Origin: Erpetoichthys calabaricus
Taxonomy: Eukaryota > Chordata > Cladistia > Polypteriformes > Polypteridae
Reading direction: 5' to 3'
DNA length: 64,000 nt
NCBI RefSeq assembly: GCF_900747795.2
Contig: NC_041401.2
Span: forward strand, 340,823 to 404,822
The stretch's first letter is position 1, and each line of letters begins with the position of its first letter. The position numbers were made by a program, and so were the translations under genes. Positions 12,138-21,555 of the stretch are shown here, in pieces. Under the pieces are notes generated by a model, which saw nothing but the letters and a program-made list of their open reading frames with translations, ran no database searches and was not told the origin of the DNA.

Positions 12138-15100
12138 GTGCCTTTCACATCTATCTATCTAATATGGAGTGTGTTGCTGGTCTTTGTTTGCGTTCACAAC
12201 TGCAGTGTGAGCCCTAACTACATCAATGTCACTAATACTGCATGTGCCTCTAAACTCAAACCCGTTTGTTCCCTTCTTAGTCATGGGCCTTCTCTGGGCT
12301 TGCTGGGACAGTCTGCTAGGACACCCAATTGCTGGTTCACTGCCATGTGGTTATCATAGCTGGACCAAATACGTTTTTTTTTCTTATCTTTAAATACAAT
12401 GAGACAATCTTCAGAAATGTCATTTTGTTAACATTAGAAGTAAGCGTGCAGTGTTGACATACTCAGTGGGGCATTTCTTGACAAGATTGGCATCAAAACC
12501 CAACAACAGTTCTCTGGGTACTGAGAAATGGTCAGTACAGTGCAGTCCAGCACACCTGAGCGTAGTTCAAAGTGACACCAGAAAGTCCCTGCGGTGCCCG
12601 AGGAGGACTTCGATGTGGCTGTGCCTCACAGACGTGTAAGTTTATGATGAGACAAATGGTGACATGTTTGTGTGACAAGGCTTGCTGTGTTAGTGAGCCC
12701 AGTGGCAGTCCATTCAGCTCAAACCCAAAGCTGCTTGGCTTCTCACTGTAACTGGAACTTAAATGGGGCAAGTGTGGTGGAGCTGAATCAGTCCTCCTGT
12801 CTCTTCCTCAGGTCATATTGGCACAATCCCTGAGCATGGAACCAGAGGACTGAGTGGTCACCCAACGGACACTCCGAAAAAGATGCCCTTGGCTTCTGGT
12901 AAGTGGTCAGGCTGTGACAGCCATACTGAAAAATCTGTACTTGTGCTATTTTAGGATATCTACAATTGGCTCACTCTTTGAGTTCTGGGTTAACAAACGT
13001 TTTGAGACATTCTGGCACATGTGAAGGCAGGCGTGGGTGCCAGAAGAGGCTACCTGAATGAGCTGAAGCAGGAATGTCAGAGGCGCCTCTGTCTCTCGAT
13101 CAGCCAAGCCATGCATGGGCCGCGTCTGTCTGGGATATAACAAAAATGAACAGGGTTGACCTTCTAGGGAAGAACGAGTTTATAAAATGAAAGGAATGAT
13201 TCATCCATTCTGGTTCATGCCTTGCTGTGCTGCTGATAGTAGCTGGAGTGTTCATTGCTGGCTGTTACAATTCACTTGAAATGTGTTTTTAGCCCGATGT
13301 TTAGCCCATGGCCTTGGTCTGAAGATGGCAGAGTTGACTTTTTGTCTACCCGCACCTCCCTGCAGCCATGAACAATGACCCCAAAATAAACCAGCCCCCT
13401 CTGTGAGTAATGACCCCAAACTCAAATTCAGTTCACGTTTACTGAAATGTCAGAGTCCGTCCAAGTGAGACTAACTTAGGCAAGCATTCCTGCTGTAACG
13501 GCTCTGCCTTCACCATGCAGTTCATGAAATGGAAAAGACGGTCACATGCTGGGCTTTGGTGCCTCCTTACATGTGAGTGTTGAAGTGAAATCAATGAAAC
13601 GAGATGTTTCCAAGTCCTAAATAAATTAAAGACTGAAGCGTTGATCTGGCACATGTGAACTTGGGCACCCCTGGCGCATGACTGGCTGTGCTGCACACGC
13701 TGCTGGTACTTTTGTGGGAATACAAAGCATCACCTTTGCCAGTTTGTGCAGGTGAAGAGACGATTGTTTGCAATTCCCCCCCCCCCCCCCCCACATGCAA
13801 GAAAATCGTCCTCCATGCTGTCCCTGAAGGGCAAATGCATCTCGGCAGCAGGCTACTCTGTAGTCCTTTCTTAGTATTTTATTACGTGTAGTAAGTGATG
13901 TGTCAATCTGTCTGAGCTGATCAGAACTCTGTTACATTTGATCACCACGGCCTGTGGACCCACCGGAGTCAACCCACACATCAGTAGCTCAGTCCTGTCA
14001 CCGTCATACCACTTTGTAAGATGCAGTGCAGCATTTCCAGGTGACGTTTTTGTCCTAAACAGCAATGAGTCAAATGCACCATTTACAATAAACTCATAAA
14101 ATCGCAATGGTACATGTCTGAAAGCAAAAGTCAGAAATTTGTCTAACATGTCATGTAACGTCATTTTAGTAGAGGCCCACCTAATTAACAAGCTAATCAA
14201 AAGGGCAGGACACAGTCTGGAGGTCATGGAAGAGGAGAAATGAAGACAAATCGGAGTGCCATTATGAAGCACGCTGCACATCCTCTCCTCTCTGTGACCC
14301 TCCAGCACCGAGGACTTTGAGCCAAAGAGTCGTTCTTTTACATTTACATTTACAGTATTTGCTTGGCAGACGCTTTTATCCAAAGTGACAGACATACAAA
14401 CGGGTCTAAAAAACTTGGACCACTAAACTTTTCAAACCGTTTCTTAGCGAGCACCTATGGGCCAAGAGTAACCTACACTCAAAATTTCAAATCCCAAGTC
14501 CTGATGGTAATGAGTGAGTTAGTGGGATTTGGCTTTTAGAGAGATAGATTGATTTATTTATTTATTGATCTATTTACGCATTTAAACACAACACCCTACT
14601 AGTAAAGAGCTCCTGTAAAAAAGCCAAATTAAAGTTCACTCTCGAGTAGGATTTAAAGCCACACAGTCTATGATTCACACGTAAAGACGAAACAAAAAAA
14701 GACAAAGAAGGGCGTCTTTTATATCAGGGGGACAGAAATCCTGGGATGTAGCCTGAAATGAAGTGGGCATGTGCCAGTGTATATGAGGCACTCAGGTGAA
14801 CGTCGATACGCAGCTCCACAGCATTTACCAGGGCCACTTAATCCACAATTGTGTCGTGGGAGATGAACGCGAGTTTATGTACTAACAGATCTGCAGTACA
14901 AATTTACAAATGGAAAAGGCAAAGTTCACTCCCTCGCACCACTTCCTGTTTGATTAATTAGCTGATATTTGGCAGCATTGAGTACCTGCTAAAAAGGACA
15001 TTTCAATGTTTACAGTAGAAGTGAGAACAATCGCTACAGTAGAAAAGCTAAATATCCCAAAATACAAAATCTGCATTGACTGGAAAAAAGAAAATTAGCT

Positions 15101-18100
15101 GACATTTTTTTTTATTTGTTAATAATATTACTGTACCAAGTAGGCTATAGCAGCACACTGCGCCCATTTGTCGTCTCGACGGTGAAAATGTATGCCAGGA
15201 CAGACACAGTGCCACTCTACTGTCATTAAAGGCTGCCAGCATAAGGGATAGAAGGGCCTATAAAGAGCAGGGTAGAAGGGCCTGATGTGTGGCATGGAGG
15301 GAGAGCCGGAGGAACGTTCATCAAAGGGCTGTCAGGTAAGGTGTTGGTTAGGAAGTGAAGTGAACTCCAAAGCTCGATTCTGGGTGCCAGCCGCTGGGTC
15401 TCTAAAAACGTTCAATTCGTTGTATGGACTACCTGAATCTGCAGCCTGTAACTGTTGTTAGCATTGCTTTGTGTAAGAAGTAAAATCTCATTCAGTGTTA
15501 GGACTTTGCCTGGCTATGGCATTCAGGGTAAGGTGATATTAATAAGTTAAAATAAATAAAAGCGTAATCATACATCAACCCACGCGGGTTAGAAAATGGA
15601 TGGATGGATGGATGGATGGTAATCATACATCTGATGAAAAACACAAACACAAAATGAAAATCCTAAATCATCATCATCATCATCATCATCAGAAGAATAC
15701 AGTAGAACCGCTGGTCATGAACGTTTCCAAACACGTACAAATCGGGTTATGATCGGTTCACGACCACACGCTCTGCTGGCGAACAAAAACACTGGCAGCC
15801 CGTTTCCCTATGCGCGTTTGTACGCGCCAATCATTTGCCATCCTCCGTTTCCCTTTTTGTTTTGTTTGCGTAACAAAGCAGCTGATGTTGCAAAAGGAGT
15901 TACAATGTTAACCAAGCAGAGGCCTCAAGTGCCGTAGAGGTGAAGAAACTGAGCAGAGACTTGCAGGGGACAGCGTGAGCGAGGCCATCATATGTGTGAA
16001 AGCCAGGAAGATTCCTGGTGATTTGCTGACAAAAAATCCTTCTTGGAGTGGCGAAAGTGAGGAATGTAAGGCCAGCAGAGGATGGTGTGAAACGTTTCAC
16101 AAGAGAAGTGCTTAAAACTCATTAAAAAAAAAAAAAGTGTCTACACCGAGCGGCTCATGAGGGTCTGGTGCCCACTCTTAGTGTTCGTGTTCTCAGTTAT
16201 TCAATGTTCTTACATTTAGTTCACTATTACACTGTGCATTCTATGGTATAATGAACTATTTTTGTGCTTAAAAAATATACCTTTACATACAGTTCATACG
16301 CTCTGGAACGGATTAGCAAGAAATTCATAAGTTTTACAGAAGGCATGTGGAGGAGTAAGGAGCTTCAGATGAGCCCCTGGAGATGAAAACCAAACATAAA
16401 GCAGTTCGTTACAAAGCACATTGGAGCCAAACATGATCGTCAAACAAAAAAGTGAACAGTGAGTGGCAGTGAAATCTGACTCTGACCACTGGGCTCCATT
16501 CTGAAACCTCTCTGCCCAATTTCTCCAGTCCATGCACTTCAATCTGCTGGGGTTTCAAGGAAAGAGCAAATGAAAATGAACAGAAGACCTGACTCTGATG
16601 GAAAATAAAACGCTGAAATAGCTGCTGCCGTATGCTACGGTGATCCTCACTAGATAACGGTCCACAGTATTAGCCTGGTGGATCTCAACTGGTGCGTATT
16701 CTTGGAATAATAAGCAGACCACCATTAAAAGATCTAAGGCTGGAGTGTAGGGGGACAGGGAGGAGCAGCTTCTTGTAGTGATTTACGTGATTAACCAAAG
16801 TAACGACACTAAGGCTGGTGTGATGAGCTCAGGTTGCCTTTTCTGGCTGAGATTCCTCCTGTTGCATTCTGGACTATCTGCCACTAACTGAGGTCTCTCT
16901 TAGGTGGGCCAGTTAGGAGTGCCTTACAGTAATCTAGGCGACTAAAAACAAAAGTGTGACTTCATTTGTCAGCACCTTGTGGTGTTCAAGCACTTTTCAA
17001 ATGTTCCTTACATGGACACATGCAGTGGCAGTGATCTGGCTGACATGCGATTTAAAGTTTAGGTCAGAGTCCAGGATTGCACCCAAATTGTTTCCCTTTA
17101 CCAGGAATGTTTACTGCTCAAAGGTCCATTTTATTTCTAACATCCTCATTACTTCCATTTTCACTAATGACTAAGATTTCAGTTTTTTTCTTATTTATTT
17201 AGCTGGAGGAAATTACTACTCCAAGGCGGATAATTGGGTCCGAGTGTCCAGAGAGAGCATCGGGGTCATCGGGTGCCATCTGCATAGCTGTGGTCGTGAT
17301 AGAGAAGTACATGGGTAGAGAACAGACCCCTGGGCTACGCCATATACAACGGCAGGGATCCTTAAACTACAATCTCCACCAACTGGAGACCCTGCCAGAG
17401 CGGCCCACCCCTTGACTAAGGCGGTTTATACGAAGGCTCTGCTCGGCAGGGTCCGATGCTGCACTTGGGTCTCTGAGACATGTGACTTCCGTCCACAATA
17501 ACCCGCAGGTCGTTTCTGTTCTGTGATTTGTTCTAAAACCCAGACGAGAACATTTATTTAACTAGCCATTTGAGTGCTTTACTTACAAAGGCAGCTTAGA
17601 AATAGTCTGAAGTTGTCAAGGACAGACTACTGAGTGGTCTTTAGACAATCTGGGAAGACCACCGAGTTCACGATCACTTAGGACACGCGAGCCACTTAAA
17701 GGACTTGATCAAGCACGGCGTCCATAAAGTCTATGGCATTGTGATGACCTGCTCCTAGCCCTTCTGGTGGTCTCTGCGTCCCACCTCCATGTGTCAGAAG
17801 GTACTGCAGCAGCTTGTACCCCTTGGGGGTCCGGGCTCCGACCCCTGTGCTGCTTGTCGTAGTTTGTTTATGTGCAGTCCACTTGTTCCTACTGTCACTT
17901 TGTCATTCGTCATCGTCGTCGTCATCATCGTGTTAGTAGCCATTCGCTTACCGTGTCCTCTTTGGATTTTTTCGTAGTCCAGTTCAGTTTATTGTTCTTT
18001 ACGTGTCTTGTGTTTATTTGTGTGTTGTGCCCGCCGCAGTCCTATGCTTTGTTGTTTCAAGCCTCTATATGCCGCAATGTGGCGTATGGATGCTATGACA

Positions 18101-18994
18101 ATAAAGCCCCCTGACGTGACATGCCCGGTGCCAGCGTGCCGGTCCTGATGATGAAGATGTTCTTGATTGTATCGACAGCCCCCGGTCTTGTGGTGGGTGC
18201 CACATGTGCACAGCCTTCTCGTGATGCCCACACTTTACACAGCCAAAAGCAAACGCAGTTCTTAATGCCTTAACAAGGAAGGACTTTCATGACGGCTTGG
18301 CAGGTTCAAAGCGGACGATCACTTCATGCTGGAGGCACTAAGATCAGGCACACGCCAATCGCTCCTCTACCCTACCCGCCGTCTCCAGGTTTTAGGACCC
18401 CCATGTCTATCACTGCATTCACCAACCAATTCAGAAACCTGCAGATTTAACAGAAGCCGTTTAGAACTGTAAAACAACAAACTAATTATACAACATATTA
18501 ACAACCACGACCATCCATGGGGTGCAAAGCAAGAAGAGCATCACAGACGCACCTGGAGCCCCCCGTCTTCGAGGAGTTCGGGTGCAAAGTCGCAACAGAA
18601 ACACAGAAGTGACATTCTTCATCTTGTGCTTTATATTGTAAAGAATTGAATTTAAGACTTTTCTGTGTACTCCTTAATCTGCACTCCCTGTCCCTGGCCG
18701 GCCGATGCACGTCAGGACCACCAGCCGAGTGGACCACCGTCTCTGTGGCTCTCGTTCCACCTCAGAGCATACTGTGGATAAGAAATGAGTGAAAAATCAC
18801 CGTGGACAGAGAAAACTGCAAATGCCAGAGCAGTCGACCAGGGGGCAGCAGATCCCAAAGACCCCCCGGGGGCCTCCCCGTTAGTCAGCAGCACTCCGGG
18901 CGAGTCTCTCTACGGGACGGCGCCTTTCTTTGTTTTTTTTTTCTTCTCTTGTTTGAAAGCATTTACTGGAAAAGTCTTCCTGTGTTTGGGAAAC

Positions 18995-19040
<46 letters not shown>

Positions 19041-21438
19041 GACACACACACGTAGACACACACACGTACATACAGACACACACATACAGACCCTCACACA
19101 CACATTTATACACACACAGACCCCCACACACACCTAGACACCCCCCCCCCCACAACCACACACTCGCATACACACACGCGCTCACACACCCACATATTTA
19201 TATACATAGACAGACACACACAACCACACACACGTACATTCAGACACACACATACAGACCCTCACACGCACACACACATACACACACATTTATACACACA
19301 CAGACCCCCACACACACCTAGACACCCCCCCCCCACAACCACACACTCGCATACACACACGCGCTCACACACCCACATATTTATATACATAGACAGACAC
19401 ACGCAGACACACACACGTACATTCAGACACACACATACAGACCCGCACACACACATACACACACATTTATACACACACACAGACAGACCCTGACACGCAA
19501 AGACACACACACACAGACCCCCCCCACAACCACACACTCGCACATTTATATACATAGACAGACATAGACACACATAGACAGACCCTGACACACAACCACA
19601 CACTCGCATACACACACAGACACATATAGACAGACACACGCACTCCCACACGCGCAGACACACACACACCCCCATACAGACACACACGTAAACACACGCA
19701 CACACAGAGACAGATACACACAAATATACATACAGAAAAAAGCACACACATTTATACACACACACACCTAGACACACACACTCCCACACGCGCAGACACA
19801 CATATACACACACGCTCTGCTGTTGTCCTCTCCCTTACCGGACACCCGCATTGGTGACGCTGAACTTTGTGCCGTTTCTGGTTTGTGTGACTTTACAGCC
19901 GCCGCAGCACTGACCCCTGCTGGACACCACTGGTAACCTCATGTCTTTCGTGTCGTCTTCTTGATGAAATTAAAGAACCAACTTGAACAATTTGCCTTTT
20001 TTAATTTTTTTTTTGGTTATTGGCCCGCCCTGCTGATAGGACAGCTGGGGTCCCATGTGAGTCCCTGCTCGCTCGTTCCTCCGCCTTCCTGAACGTCGTT
20101 AGCGTAGACGAGGTCTTCATTATTCTCAGATAAGACAGTAAGGTGCTGAGTAAGTAAATCCACACATGTCTACCAAACCAAATCCAAGTACAGTCAGTGA
20201 GCGAGTGGCAGCAGAATGGCCGTTCGTGTGGTCTTGGCGTTGGCCATTAAACCCCGCCGATGATGCTGGGTGACCCTGAGCGAAGTGTCCCACTCAGTTT
20301 CTCAGTGTCATTGGCGTGCGGTCAGCGACTGGGGTAGCGGAACTGTGACGGCTCGGAGTCGGTCAACGAGGTCCACCAGAAACATACGCCAGACGAGCGG
20401 AGTGGAGACGTGTGGCCCTCCAGGACACGAGGGTGACTGACGGCCTGCTGTGGTGGTCCGCTGAAGGCACACGGCGTCCTGTGTGGGCGTCTGCACTTGG
20501 TTTCTGTTTTCTCGACTGTGAATGTTGAGTAGTCACCCTGAAGGTGAAGCATTTAAGCAAATGCCCACTTCTTGATTTTTGATCCTTTACTGCCCTGTGG
20601 CACTGAGCAGTCGGGTGGGAACGCCAGTACCCGCTCTGTTTGGGCTGCTCTTACGTTTGGTTTAATGGCATTGGCTCCGATGGGCCTTTTTATTTATTTG
20701 TCGTTAGCTCGTGAAGCTTGACTTGGCTTTATTTGGTACTTTGTGAGTTGGTGGAGCCAATCCATGCCAGCTGGGCCTCACTCAGTGGGCGACTTTCTCT
20801 TCACTGGCAGACTGCATCACTAAAACTGGAATATTTGACTTTTATGTTTCACCATTTTCTTGCTTTTCCCCTTTTGTCTCACCTTCTGTGCCTCGTCTGC
20901 CCATCGTGGATCTCCACAGAGCCCCACGGCTGCCGCTGACGTGCCATGTGCTGGTGCAGAGACCACCTTAAAGCTGAGGAGAGCAGGTGGCCGCTGTGTC
21001 CTCGCTAATTCCTTCTTTATTAATCTTCACAGATCTCAATGTTCCCAACTTTTGCCAAAGTCCCCAAGAACAAGGCGCGTGCACCGCGGCGATCAAGCGG
21101 TGGTCCTTCAATGCCCATGCAGGGAGGTGTCATCTATTCACCTACAGCGGCTGTGGGGGCAACAACAACAACTTTTCCACAAAAAAGGACTGCATGAGGG
21201 TGTGTGCCAAAGGTGGGTGCCAGCAGATCTCCAAGTGTCGTGAACCTTGGCATCACAGTCGCCGGCTCACGGCTTTGTGTAGATGGACCAGTGCTGCCTA
21301 CGCTCCATGCCCTGGTGTTTCTGCCAGTTTCTACTTACGCCATTTCCTTCTTGTTGTTTGTTTTTCCTCACAGGTGACAAGAACCAGGGCAAGATAAGAA
21401 TTAAGAAGAAGAACCGCAAAGTCATCCTCGGAGGCTGA
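2904..21438 (+). CDS. TFPI: tissue factor pathway inhibitor, partial (Kunitz-2 to C-terminus)
   Basis: TFPI is a secreted or cell-surface Kunitz inhibitor of factor Xa and of the tissue factor-VIIa complex. Four exons join in phase 1: 2904-3080 (Kunitz-2), 12812-12898 (linker), 21033-21212 (Kunitz-3) and 21374-21438 (basic tail and stop). Kunitz-2 contains [16 protein letters not shown] and [11 protein letters not shown], nearly the human Kunitz-2 pattern. Kunitz-3 contains [11 protein letters not shown], as in human Kunitz-3. The tail [15 protein letters not shown] resembles the basic C-terminus of the alpha isoform. The signal peptide, acidic N-terminus and Kunitz-1 must lie before the window. 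CALCRL follows downstream on the same strand, as in human, which supports orthology. The exon joins are inferred from splice sites and phase. Confidence 0.9.
3195..3470 (+). repeat. degenerate tRNA-derived SINE copy
   Basis: The stretch keeps pieces of the common fish SINE body: a GTTTGAACC-like B-box region, GAATGGAGTTTGCACATTC, and TGTGATGGACTGGCACC. It is much diverged, so likely old. It lies in the TFPI intron just after the Kunitz-2 exon. Confidence 0.5.
3471..4829. other. TFPI intron, no gene seen
   Basis: No exon-like frame with matching splice sites and no recognisable repeat was found here, apart from short simple-sequence tracts. Confidence 0.4.
4830..5480. repeat. diverged interspersed repeat fragments
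   Basis: Phrases such as AAGGCCATTCAGCGCAG (around 5420) and TTCTCAGAGTTTCTGCCTCAAC (around 4960) match a repeat that I recall as widely dispersed in fish and other vertebrates and often linked to CR1 elements. Related wording appears near 24180 and 29490. Boundaries and class are uncertain. Confidence 0.35.
5900..8095 (+). mobile_element. CR1-like LINE, degraded
   Basis: The order of conserved pieces is that of a CR1-type polyprotein. An endonuclease motif VVMGDFNIN lies near 5965. The reverse transcriptase pieces [16 protein letters not shown] and [12 protein letters not shown] lie at 7290-7595. The C-terminal [11 protein letters not shown] and [16 protein letters not shown] lie at 7730-7820. 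Many stops and frameshifts interrupt it, so it is an old inactive copy about 2.2 kb long. It sits in the TFPI intron in the same orientation as the gene. Confidence 0.8.
8096..9014. other. TFPI intron, no gene seen
   Basis: No coding exon, RNA gene or clear repeat was recognised in this stretch. Confidence 0.35.
9015..10580 (-). mobile_element. L2-clade LINE, 5'-truncated
   Basis: The frame 9347-10105 (-) carries a reverse transcriptase core: [49 protein letters not shown], and [12 protein letters not shown] followed by [12 protein letters not shown]. These are hallmarks of the L2 clade. An upstream frame, 10212-10574, gives [20 protein letters not shown]. The 3' end near 9035 is an ATT microsatellite, typical of this clade. 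Few breaks are visible, so it is younger than the L2 copies at 16800 and 44216. It is antisense in the TFPI intron and lacks the endonuclease part. Confidence 0.88.
10581..11089. other. TFPI intron between two LINEs, nothing recognised
   Basis: This is AT-rich sequence with no exon or repeat that I can name. Confidence 0.35.
11090..12137 (+). mobile_element. non-LTR LINE (CR1/L2/Rex1 group), 3' half with TCTA tail
   Basis: The long frame 11158-11961 (267 codons) is nearly intact. It contains [13 protein letters not shown] (the reverse transcriptase catalytic ADD), [59 protein letters not shown] and [15 protein letters not shown], and ends at a stop. After about 60 bases the 3' end reads GGGATTAATAAAG and runs into a (TCTA)n tract. 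It is 5' truncated near the reverse transcriptase core. The open frame suggests a fairly recent insertion. Confidence 0.88.
12068..12137 (+). repeat. (TCTA)n microsatellite at LINE 3' end
   Basis: About 17 copies of the tetranucleotide directly follow the LINE AATAAAG end. This family probably generates the tract at insertion. Confidence 0.9.
12138..12811. other. TFPI intron upstream of linker exon
   Basis: No gene or clear repeat was recognised; the stretch leads into the linker exon acceptor at 12810. Confidence 0.35.
12812..12898 (+). CDS. TFPI: TFPI linker exon between Kunitz-2 and Kunitz-3 (predicted)
   Basis: A pyrimidine-rich acceptor (CTCTTCCTCAG) precedes 12812 and a strong donor GTAAGT starts at 12899. 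The 87 nt are open in the only phase that fits both neighbours (phase 1/1). They encode a polar, Pro/Gly/Thr-rich segment containing [19 protein letters not shown], consistent with the unstructured Kunitz-2/3 linker of TFPI. No similarity to the human linker is visible, which is normal for this fast-evolving part. The support is splice signals, phase and composition only. Confidence 0.65.
12899..14164. other. TFPI intron with poly-C tract
   Basis: The only conspicuous feature is a run of about 15 C residues near 13778-13792. No exon was seen. Confidence 0.4.
14165..14395 (+). mobile_element. LINE tail fragment plus fish retroposon 3' end
   Basis: The stretch 14165-14320 repeats the segment seen at 200-380 ([14 protein letters not shown], then a charged run), so both are copies of one LINE family. 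It is followed by TTTACATTTACATTTACAG and GGCAGACGCTTTTATCCAAA, a 3' end common to fish retroposons. It is short and inactive. Confidence 0.55.
14396..15574. other. TFPI intron, no gene seen
   Basis: AT-rich sequence with a TTTA run near 14550; no exon, RNA gene or nameable repeat. Confidence 0.35.
15575..15622 (+). repeat. SINE 3' tail with (ATGG)n
   Basis: The GCGGGTTAGAAAATGGATGG tail is the characteristic end of the tRNA-derived SINE seen more completely at 54655-54881. Confidence 0.6.
15700..16320 (+). mobile_element. Tigger/pogo-like DNA transposon remnant
   Basis: The left end starts CAGTAGAACCGCTGGTCATG and continues TATGATCGGTTCACGACC, as in Tigger-type termini. The right end near 16290-16320 carries CGCTCTGGAACGGATTA. 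Between them, with frame changes, lies a short piece of a DNA-binding helix region ([18 protein letters not shown]), matching the FKASRGWF motif of Tigger transposases. It is internally deleted and inactive. Confidence 0.65.
16321..16799. other. TFPI intron, nothing recognised
   Basis: No coding, RNA or repeat feature was recognised. Confidence 0.3.
16800..17690 (-). mobile_element. L2-clade LINE, old fragment
   Basis: The reverse complement near 17040-17085 reads [20 protein letters not shown], the L2 reverse transcriptase C-region pattern. Near 17330 it reads Y-GVAQGS-L, the VPQGSVLGP motif. The fragment is strongly mutated and much older than the copy at 9015-10580. Confidence 0.7.
17691..18994. 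other. TFPI intron, no gene seen
   Basis: A short CGTCGTCGTCATCATCG run lies near 17915 and an AATAAAG near 18100. No exon fits the Kunitz gene phase. Confidence 0.35.
18995..19815. repeat. 820 bp (CA)n-rich satellite with higher-order unit
   Basis: The stretch begins as a pure (CA)n tract and becomes a degenerate mix of CACACA, AGACAC, CATTTATA and ACCCCC blocks. A block of roughly 150-180 bases (GACCCTCACAC, CATTTATACACACACAGACC, CACAACCACACACTCGCATA, CATATTTATATACATAGACA) occurs near 19085-19225 and again near 19255-19400. Less exact copies follow. Long open frames in both strands here are low-complexity artefacts. Confidence 0.9.
19816..21032. other. TFPI intron before Kunitz-3
   Basis: This is moderately GC-rich intron without a recognisable exon or repeat. 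Confidence 0.35.
21033..21212 (+). CDS. TFPI: TFPI exon: Kunitz domain 3
   Basis: The acceptor is TTCACAG before 21033 and the donor is GTGGGT after 21212, phase 1/1. All six Kunitz cysteines are present (NFC, GAC, GRC, SGC, KDC, RVC). The P1 position after the second Cys is Thr (QGAC-T-A), where human Kunitz-3 has Arg. In human TFPI this domain inhibits no known protease and instead binds protein S, so loss of a basic P1 is compatible with a non-inhibitory role. Confidence 0.92.
21374..21438 (+). CDS. TFPI: TFPI terminal exon: basic C-terminal tail
   Basis: The acceptor CCTCACAG precedes 21374, and the frame continues [16 protein letters not shown] to a TGA at 21436-21438. The lysine/arginine cluster matches the heparin- and surface-binding basic tail of TFPI-alpha, though it is shorter than in human. 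A polyadenylation signal follows at 21550. Confidence 0.85.
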
Positions 21439-21549
21439 TGCCCGCTGCCCGTGTATTCAACGTCTCATCTGCATTTCAGACTTTCTTTTGGGTACTCTTT
21501 GTATTTTTATATTGCATCTCATGCTTGGTAGATTGACACTGGAAAGAAC

Positions 21550-21555
21550 AATAAA
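21550..21555 (+). terminator. TFPI polyadenylation signal (AATAAA)
   Basis: An AATAAA lies 112 bases after the TFPI stop codon and is followed by a GT-rich stretch (CTGGTCTGTGTGG). This is a plausible 3' end for the alpha-type transcript. Confidence 0.65.

Noticed and set aside
18785-19813. Long Thr/His-rich and Cys/Val-rich open frames on both strands
   Set aside because: They are translations of the CA satellite in all frames and have no coding signature.
18995-19815. Possible CRISPR-like regular repeats
   Set aside because: The units are degenerate CA-rich blocks without unique spacers, in a vertebrate intron.
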